Below are positions 5,248 through 9,710 of a stretch of DNA of 9,710 nucleotides, piece after piece. Source of the stretch: GCA-002728855 sp036340635 (lineage in GTDB: Bacteria > Bacteroidota > Bacteroidia > Flavobacteriales > Flavobacteriaceae); contig JAYYYF010000018.1 of the NCBI GenBank assembly GCA_036340635.1, forward strand, positions 1 through 9,710, in the 5' to 3' direction. Position numbers and translations under genes: made by a program. Position 1 is the first letter of the stretch. Each line of letters starts with the position of its first letter. The notes below the pieces were generated by a model that ran no database searches, was not told where the DNA came from, and saw only the letters and a list, made by a program, of their open reading frames with translations.

Positions 5248-8200
5248 ATGTCCAACTTCCAGTTTCTACATAAAGAATGGTCAGACATCTTTGAAATAGC
5301 AAAGGAGGCTGAGGATATGGTTAACAATCGACCTCTCGCTTCAAGGATGTTTTGTAGGCAAGCCCTTGAAAAAGGAATCTATTGGATGTATGATAACGAT
5401 AGTAGGTTAGAAATCCCTGATATCAATACACTTGGATCATTAATAACTGCTAAATGCATCAAGCCACTTCTAGATAAAGCCAAAAGAAGAGGTCTTTTAA
5501 TGTTAAGGGATATTGGTAATGCTGGTGTTCATGGTAGAGATTTGAAGTCAGACGAAGCCGATATGGTTCAAAGATTTGGACCCCTGGAAGATATAAATGT
5601 TAACTCGAATAAGGATCTTGCTCAAGTGAGCATTAGACTGCTCTTTGAATTTTGCTCTTTTTTATTTGTTAGTTATTCAGAAGATAAGGTTCAGACACCT
5701 ATATTTAAACCTGAACTGATTCCTAATAAGGATAAAACTAAGGAAACTTCCAATGAATTAGAACAGCTCCAAAAAGAGTTTGAAAAACAGTTAAAAAAAG
5801 ATGAAGCTACAAGAAAACAGCTTGAAGAGCAGAAAGAAGAATTACAAAAAAGAAATAAACTCCTAGCCGAAAGAGCAAAGTCAAGAGAAAATCAAACAAA
5901 ACACATACCTCAACTAATCCCTGAATCGGTTACTAGGAAACTTTACATAGATGTGCTTTTAAAAGAGGCTGGATGGAATAAGCTAACTGAAGGAAAGGAA
6001 ATTGAGTATGAGGTTACAGGAATGCCAACAAATACAAATCCTTCAGGAATTGGATATGTAGATTATGTTCTATGGGGTGATGATGGAAACCCTCTAGCTG
6101 TAGTTGAAGCAAAAAAAACAATGACAAACCCAAAAAAGGGTAAACAACAAGCTTTATTATATGCTAATTGTCTAGAGCAAATGTCTGGTCAAAGGCCCAT
6201 AATTTTTTATACTAATGGTTTTGAAACCTTTATTTGGGATGATAAGTTTTACCACGAAAGAGAAATTTCCGGATTTTATACTAAAGATGAATTACAGCTT
6301 TTAATTAATAGAAGAGAATCCAGAAAGGACCTAAGAAATTTTAAGGTAGATTTAAATATTGCCGGAAGGGCTTACCAAATTGAGGCAATAAAAAGAGTTG
6401 CTGAAAATTTAGGGGAAACACACAGTGGCAATTACGTGGGTACAAAAAGAAAAAGTTTACTTGTCATGGCAACAGGAAGTGGCAAAACTAGAACAGCTTC
6501 CGCAATTGTGGATATGCTAACAAAGTGTAATTGGGTAAAAAGAGTGTTATTCTTAGCTGATAGAAATGCACTTGTTACTCAGGCTAAAAATGCATTCAAA
6601 GAACATTTAGAGCACCTTTCTTCAATTGATTTAACAAAAGAAAGGGAAGATAACACGACAAGACTTGTATTTTCAACTTACCCCACAATAATAAATAAGA
6701 TAGACAATATTAGAAATGATAAAGGAAGATTTTATGGTGTAGGGCATTTTGATTTAATTATAATTGATGAGGCTCACAGATCAGTATACAACAAGTACAA
6801 GTCTATATTTGAATATTTTGACTCCCTCCTTATTGGTCTTACTGCTACTCCTAAAAAAGATATTGATAGAAACACATACAGCCTTTTCGGCATAGAGGAT
6901 GACGATCCAACTTTTGCCTACGAGCTTGAAAAAGCAGTTAAAGAGAAATTTTTGGTTCCCCCAAAGGCGTTGAGTGTCCCTTTAAAATTCCAAAGAGAAG
7001 GAATAAAATATTCAGAGTTGTCAGAATTGGAAAAAGAAGAGTATGAGGAAAAGTTTGGAGACCCTACGTCCAATGAAGCTCCTGATTTCATTGGAAGTGA
7101 CGCATTAAATAAATGGCTTTTCAATAAAGATACTGTAGATAAAGTTCTAGATCATCTGATGAACGAAGGTATTAAAGTTAGTGGCGGAGACAAGCTTGGA
7201 AAAACCATAATATTCGCAAAAAACCATAACCATGCAGAATTTATTGAAAACAGATTTAATATAAATTATCCGGAGTACTCGGGTCATTTTTTAAGGGTGA
7301 TTGATAATTATGAGTCAAAAGCTCAAGATCTTCTTGAAAAGTTTACTGATAATTATCAGGAACAAAACCCGCAAATAGCTGTTTCTGTTGACATGATGGA
7401 TACTGGTATTGATGCTCCAAGAGTTGTCAATTTAGTCTTTTTTAAAATTGTTCGAAGCTCATCTAAATTTTGGCAAATGATTGGAAGAGGAACAAGACTT
7501 TGTCCAAACTTATTTGCCCCAAATGAAGATAAAAAGGAGTTTTTAATTTTTGATTATTGTGAGAATTTTGAATTTTTTGAGCATCACCCAGAAGGAGCCA
7601 AAAGAAAAAATATTAAACCACTTCAGCAACAAATTTTTGAAGCTAAACTTAAAATCTCTCACATTATAGGTAATCTTGAAGAAAAAACAGATGCCGATCA
7701 AAAGTTAAAAGAAACTTACATAAATCAGCTTCATCAAATTATTTATGATCTTGATGATCAAAGATTTCAGGTCAGAAAAGAATTACGACATGTAAATGAG
7801 TATAGGGATTTAAATAGGTGGCAAAATGTATCCAAAAATGATATTATAGAAATAAATACTCATCTCTCCCATCTTGAACCTCCAAATGAAGACGACGAGC
7901 TCGCAAAAAGATTTGATCTCCTAATCCTTACTTTTCAAATAATTTTACTGAATAAATCTGATTTGGGAACAAAATTTAAAGAGAAAATATTTTTAACTGC
8001 AAAAGCTCTACAAAAAAAAGATACTATTCCTCAAGTCTCTGCTAAACTTCCATTTATCAAAGAATTACAAACCAATGCTTACTGGGAAAATATTGATTCA
8101 CCAAAGCTTGATATTCTTAGGCTTAAGTTAAGAGACTTAATCAAGTATTTAGATACAATGAACCAGGAGGATGTTTATACCAATTTTGAAGACCTAATAA

Positions 8201-8712
8201 GCTATCAAAATATAAAAGAAAACACGCTTTTTTCAGCAGATGATTTTGTACCATACAAACAAAGAGTAGAATCTTATATTAAACAAAACGAAGATCATTT
8301 GACAATTTATAAGCTCAAAAATAACATCCCAATAACTAAGGATGAAATAAATGCAATTGAAGAAATGCTGTTTTCCGAGAATATAGCTGGAACAAAAGAA
8401 AAGTTTCAAGAAGAGTTTGGAAATAAACCATTAGGACAATTTATTAGAAGTATTGTTGGTATGGAAAAACGTTCACTTGAACAAGTATTCGCTAACTTTT
8501 TACAAACAGGAAATTTGACGGCAGATCAAATAACTTTTGTAAATACTGTTATAAATTACCTCACAAAAAACGGAAGTATTGATAAGTCTATGTTATATGA
8601 GTCTCCATTTACAGATCAAAATGATCAGGGTATTGATGGAGTCTTTGAGATTCAAAAAAAAGAAAAGGTCGTAAGTATTATTGATCAAATAAACTTTAAT
8701 GCAATCGCTTAG
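5248..8712 (+). CDS. hsdR: Type I restriction subunit HsdR with N-terminal DUF4145 domain
   Basis: HsdR is the ATP-driven translocase and endonuclease that cuts DNA lacking HsdM methylation. In its 1154 aa, residues 5-145 resemble DUF4145, with an R87...N91...H95 motif. Residues 164-212 are a Lys/Glu-rich coiled coil. The HSDR_N nuclease follows, with Asp272 and E287-A-K289 as the PD-(D/E)xK site. The SF2 motor shows Gln377 (Q motif), ATGSGKT 408-414 (Walker A), DEAH 507-510, TAT 532-534, DTGID 718-722 (motif V) and QMIGRGTR 743-750 (motif VI). Residues 850-1150 resemble the EcoEI-type R-subunit C-terminal domain, pointing to the EcoAI/EcoEI-like branch. The ATG lies 1 nt after the hsdS stop, with AAGGAG 15 nt upstream. 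All catalytic motifs are present, so the enzyme should be active. Confidence 0.95.
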   Translation: MSNFQFLHKEWSDIFEIAKEAEDMVNNRPLASRMFCRQALEKGIYWMYDNDSRLEIPDINTLGSLITAKCIKPLLDKAKRRGLLMLRDIGNAGVHGRDLKSDEADMVQRFGPLEDINVNSNKDLAQVSIRLLFEFCSFLFVSYSEDKVQTPIFKPELIPNKDKTKETSNELEQLQKEFEKQLKKDEATRKQLEEQKEELQKRNKLLAERAKSRENQTKHIPQLIPESVTRKLYIDVLLKEAGWNKLTEGKEIEYEVTGMPTNTNPSGIGYVDYVLWGDDGNPLAVVEAKKTMTNPKKGKQQALLYANCLEQMSGQRPIIFYTNGFETFIWDDKFYHEREISGFYTKDELQLLINRRESRKDLRNFKVDLNIAGRAYQIEAIKRVAENLGETHSGNYVGTKRKSLLVMATGSGKTRTASAIVDMLTKCNWVKRVLFLADRNALVTQAKNAFKEHLEHLSSIDLTKEREDNTTRLVFSTYPTIINKIDNIRNDKGRFYGVGHFDLIIIDEAHRSVYNKYKSIFEYFDSLLIGLTATPKKDIDRNTYSLFGIEDDDPTFAYELEKAVKEKFLVPPKALSVPLKFQREGIKYSELSELEKEEYEEKFGDPTSNEAPDFIGSDALNKWLFNKDTVDKVLDHLMNEGIKVSGGDKLGKTIIFAKNHNHAEFIENRFNINYPEYSGHFLRVIDNYESKAQDLLEKFTDNYQEQNPQIAVSVDMMDTGIDAPRVVNLVFFKIVRSSSKFWQMIGRGTRLCPNLFAPNEDKKEFLIFDYCENFEFFEHHPEGAKRKNIKPLQQQIFEAKLKISHIIGNLEEKTDADQKLKETYINQLHQIIYDLDDQRFQVRKELRHVNEYRDLNRWQNVSKNDIIEINTHLSHLEPPNEDDELAKRFDLLILTFQIILLNKSDLGTKFKEKIFLTAKALQKKDTIPQVSAKLPFIKELQTNAYWENIDSPKLDILRLKLRDLIKYLDTMNQEDVYTNFEDLISYQNIKENTLFSADDFVPYKQRVESYIKQNEDHLTIYKLKNNIPITKDEINAIEEMLFSENIAGTKEKFQEEFGNKPLGQFIRSIVGMEKRSLEQVFANFLQTGNLTADQITFVNTVINYLTKNGSIDKSMLYESPFTDQNDQGIDGVFEIQKKEKVVSIIDQINFNAIA

Positions 8713-8714
8713 TC

Positions 8715-9293
8715 GTGTGCTTTCATTTTAAACAATCCAAGACCGAAAAAGATTTCAAGGCTAAAGGCTTAAAAGGACATCCCGTCAATGGAGTTTACAA
8801 TGGATTCAGTCATCCAATTGTAAATTTAGTTACAGAGGAAAACCCGAAAGACTTACAGCATTTTATGTGGGGGTTAATTCCCTCATGGGCAAAAGATGAC
8901 GATATTAAAAAATACACCCTCAATGCCAGGTATGAAACTATAAAAACAAAACCCTCTTTTAAAAATGCAAAAAGATGCTTGATTTTTGCAGATGGATTCT
9001 ATGAATGGAAATGGCTTGATAAGCAAGGGAAAAAGAAACAAAAGTATTTAATTGAACTTCCGAATTCAGAATTGTTTTCTTTTGCTGGATTATGTGATCA
9101 GTGGGTAGATAAACAGACAGGAGAGATAATAAATAGCTGTAGTATTGTAACTACTGAGGCAAAAGGTATAATGAGGGAAATTCACAATTCAAAGATGAGA
9201 ATGCCACTGATTATTGAAAACAATCAGATGGATGATTGGTTAAAAAATAGGGAGACAAATCTGTTCTATAATTTTAAAACCTTTAAGATTTAA
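8715..9293 (+). CDS. SRAP-family (YedK/HMCES-like) abasic-site crosslinking protein
   Basis: SRAP proteins bind single-stranded DNA and form a thiazolidine crosslink between Cys2 and an abasic site, shielding it from breakage. All active-site residues are visible: Cys2, Asn70 and Arg72 (LNARYET), Glu97 (FYEW) and His157 (IHNSKMRMP). The WGLIPSW core motif is at 52-58. The GTG at 8715 is the right start because TGC for Cys2 follows at once; removal of Met1 frees the cysteine. It begins 2 nt after the hsdR stop with no Shine-Dalgarno, so it probably depends on translational coupling to hsdR. At 192 aa it is somewhat shorter than YedK (about 220 aa): the tail ends LFYNFKTFKI soon after the MDDWL segment, so the usual last strand region seems missing. 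Its likely role is repair or protection linked to restriction, by inference. Confidence 0.93.
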   Translation: MCFHFKQSKTEKDFKAKGLKGHPVNGVYNGFSHPIVNLVTEENPKDLQHFMWGLIPSWAKDDDIKKYTLNARYETIKTKPSFKNAKRCLIFADGFYEWKWLDKQGKKKQKYLIELPNSELFSFAGLCDQWVDKQTGEIINSCSIVTTEAKGIMREIHNSKMRMPLIIENNQMDDWLKNRETNLFYNFKTFKI

Positions 9294-9357
9294 GACAACA
9301 TCTGTTATAAATTTTTCTTTAACTAGGAATCTTCTCGAATTATATACACCTAATCCC

Positions 9358-9391
9358 ACAATTAAAAGGCAATCACAAGATTATTAATTGT
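9358..9391. repeat. AT-rich inverted repeat
   Basis: ACAATTAA (9358-9365) and TTAATTGT (9384-9391) pair perfectly over 8 bp around an 18-nt loop. No T-tract follows, so a terminator role after the SRAP gene is doubtful; it may be a binding dyad in the element end. Confidence 0.35.
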
Positions 9392-9440
9392 ACCAACATT
9401 GTTAAAAATATAAATACCTTTTTAACTGTCATTTTTCATT

Positions 9441-9471
9441 GGGTTATATATATATTAAGACTCCTTAACCC
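9441..9471. repeat. Inverted repeat at the edge of the duplicated tRNA-upstream region
   Basis: GGGTTA (9441-9446) pairs with TAACCC (9466-9471) around a loop containing a TA run. A nested alternative, TTAAG/CTTAA, lies at 9455-9468. It sits just before the point (about 9474) where similarity to the left tRNA-upstream region begins. No T-tract follows on either strand. Confidence 0.35.
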
Positions 9472-9512
9472 CCGTGGAAAAAGGAAATATTAAAACCATA
9501 CCCCCATTATTT

Positions 9513-9531
9513 TACTGTAAATTAACTGTCA
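9513..9531 (+). repeat. 19-bp end repeat, distal copy
   Basis: Exact copy of 1353-1371 in the same orientation, with two ACTGT units 11 bp apart. Further units occur at 9425-9429 and in TACTGTAAA at 9581-9589. It lies 3 bp before the -33 position of the intact tRNA promoter, so a bound integrase could affect tRNA transcription. Candidate arm-type site. Confidence 0.55.
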
Positions 9532-9534
9532 AAA

Positions 9535-9566
9535 TTTAGCTAAATACACCAATTTTAATAGATTTG
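9535..9566 (+). promoter_or_regulatory. tRNA-Ala promoter, right copy
   Basis: TAGATTTG (9559-9566) is a perfect TAnnTTTG -7 box inside a 15-bp block (9552-9566) identical to the left copy. The -33 position reads TTT (9535-9537) where the left copy has TTG, with the same 21-nt spacing. It would give a leader of about 60-65 nt and drive the intact tRNA. Confidence 0.5.
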
Positions 9567-9630
9567 CATCAATTGTAAACTACTGTAAAAACAATTTGAT
9601 TTTTATAAATTATTTAAAATCAATTAGTTA

Positions 9631-9701
9631 TAATTTGGGGATGTAGCTCAGCTGGCTAGAGCGCTTGACTGGCAGTCAAGAGGTCGTGGGTTCGAGTCCC
9701 A
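9631..9701 (+). repeat. Right attachment-site direct repeat (71 bp)
   Basis: Identical to 1247-1317. Here the repeat continues into a proper tRNA 3' end (TCTTCTCCA, 9702-9710), so this junction holds the functional gene. On the simplest model the 3' end from about 9702 is original chromosome and the sequence to the left was delivered by the element. Confidence 0.85.
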
Positions 9702-9710
9702 TCTTCTCCA
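9637..9710 (+). tRNA. tRNA-Ala(GGC)
   Basis: A full cloverleaf of 74 nt ends at discriminator A at the window edge. Acceptor strands are GGGGATG/CTTCTCC, the D stem GCTC/GAGC, the anticodon stem CTTGA/TCAAG with loop CTGGCAG (anticodon GGC, reading GCC/GCT), and the T stem GTGGG/CCCAT with loop TTCGAGT. The G3-U70 pair, the identity element for alanyl-tRNA synthetase, is present. The one oddity is a U-U mismatch at acceptor pair 6-67. Whether CCA is encoded cannot be seen. It is the restored target gene of the integrated element. Confidence 0.93.

Larger units (their letters stand above)
9294..9473. other. Gene-free right-end region of the element
   Basis: I see no open frame worth calling, no RNA gene and no obvious terminator after the SRAP gene. 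The stretch is highly A/T-rich and contains two AT-rich inverted repeats (9358-9391 and 9441-9471). It also holds one TTAACTGTCA (9422-9431), exactly 100 bp before the same decamer inside the 19-bp repeat at 9513-9531. An 8-bp match to the tRNA 3' end (ATCTTCTC, 9329-9336) is also present and may be chance. Confidence 0.5.
9474..9630 (+). repeat. Right copy of the tRNA-Ala upstream region (diverged duplicate)
   Basis: Homologous to 1089-1246 at about 78% identity over the best-aligned 147 positions, and colinear with a single 1-nt gap up to the tRNA. It carries the exact 19-bp end repeat (9513-9531), whereas the left copy has a four-mismatch version. That ties this copy, rather than the left one, to the integrase end of the element. 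It suggests the element brought in this tRNA promoter region from a related but not identical genome. Confidence 0.8.
1318..9701 (+). mobile_element. Integrative element in tRNA-Ala carrying a Type I R-M/SRAP operon
   Basis: The element of about 8.4 kb is bounded by the 71-bp direct repeat in tRNA-Ala(GGC); the limits given include one repeat copy. It contains a tyrosine recombinase at its left end and one four-gene defence operon, all on the plus strand. I see no relaxase, conjugation, replication, phage structural or excisionase gene, so it is a minimal integrative island that would need help to move between cells. Unlike most tRNA-targeting elements, the intact tRNA lies at the end away from the integrase. 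A pre-existing tandem pair of tRNA-Ala genes with only the first disrupted is the main alternative. Confidence 0.75.

Noticed and set aside
6918..7124. Minus-strand open frame of 68 codons inside hsdR
   Set aside because: Shadow of the hsdR helicase region; no independent support.
1..9710. CRISPR array, insertion sequence or prophage genes
   Set aside because: No regularly spaced repeats, no transposase and no phage structural or replication genes were seen on either strand.

Overview
The window looks like a piece of a Flavobacteriia (Bacteroidota) chromosome. It is very AT-rich. Upstream regions carry TTG/TTTG-N18-21-TAnnTTTG-like boxes rather than -35/-10 sigma70 boxes. The left flank encodes signal-peptide proteins typical of marine or soil flavobacteria, and Shine-Dalgarno sequences are mostly weak.

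Layout. Positions 1-1011 hold two minus-strand genes for secreted proteins: a 5' fragment of a possible alpha/beta hydrolase running off the left edge, and an unrecognised 233-aa protein with its own promoter and a clear rho-independent terminator. Positions 1089-1317 hold a tRNA-Ala(GGC) promoter region and a tRNA gene intact for 65 nt, then broken at its 3' end. A tyrosine recombinase gene (1373-2422) follows on the same strand. A 78-bp two-tier inverted repeat separates it from a tight four-gene operon (2602-9293): hsdM, hsdS and hsdR of a complete Type I restriction-modification system, then an SRAP (YedK/HMCES-like) abasic-site crosslinking protein. After about 340 bp of AT-rich right-end DNA the window closes with a complete tRNA-Ala(GGC) gene (9637-9710).

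Interpretation. The 71-bp exact direct repeat (1247-1317 and 9631-9701) and the integrase mark an integrative element of about 8.4 kb that inserted into the tRNA-Ala gene. It carries one defence operon and no transfer, replication or excisionase gene that I can see. The geometry is unusual: the intact tRNA is at the end far from the integrase, and its upstream promoter region is a diverged copy (about 78% by hand alignment) of the one at the left. The element therefore seems to have brought its own tRNA promoter and 5' part. A 19-bp repeat next to the integrase start recurs in the right end and is a candidate integrase arm site.

How the genes may work together. HsdM and HsdS methylate a bipartite target, and HsdR translocates and cuts unmodified DNA. 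The SRAP protein starts 2 nt after hsdR on a GTG codon followed directly by its catalytic Cys2. It would be made with the restriction subunit and may protect abasic sites in single-stranded DNA formed during restriction. This four-gene unit is the best candidate here for an under-described system; the coupling is inferred from gene arrangement only.
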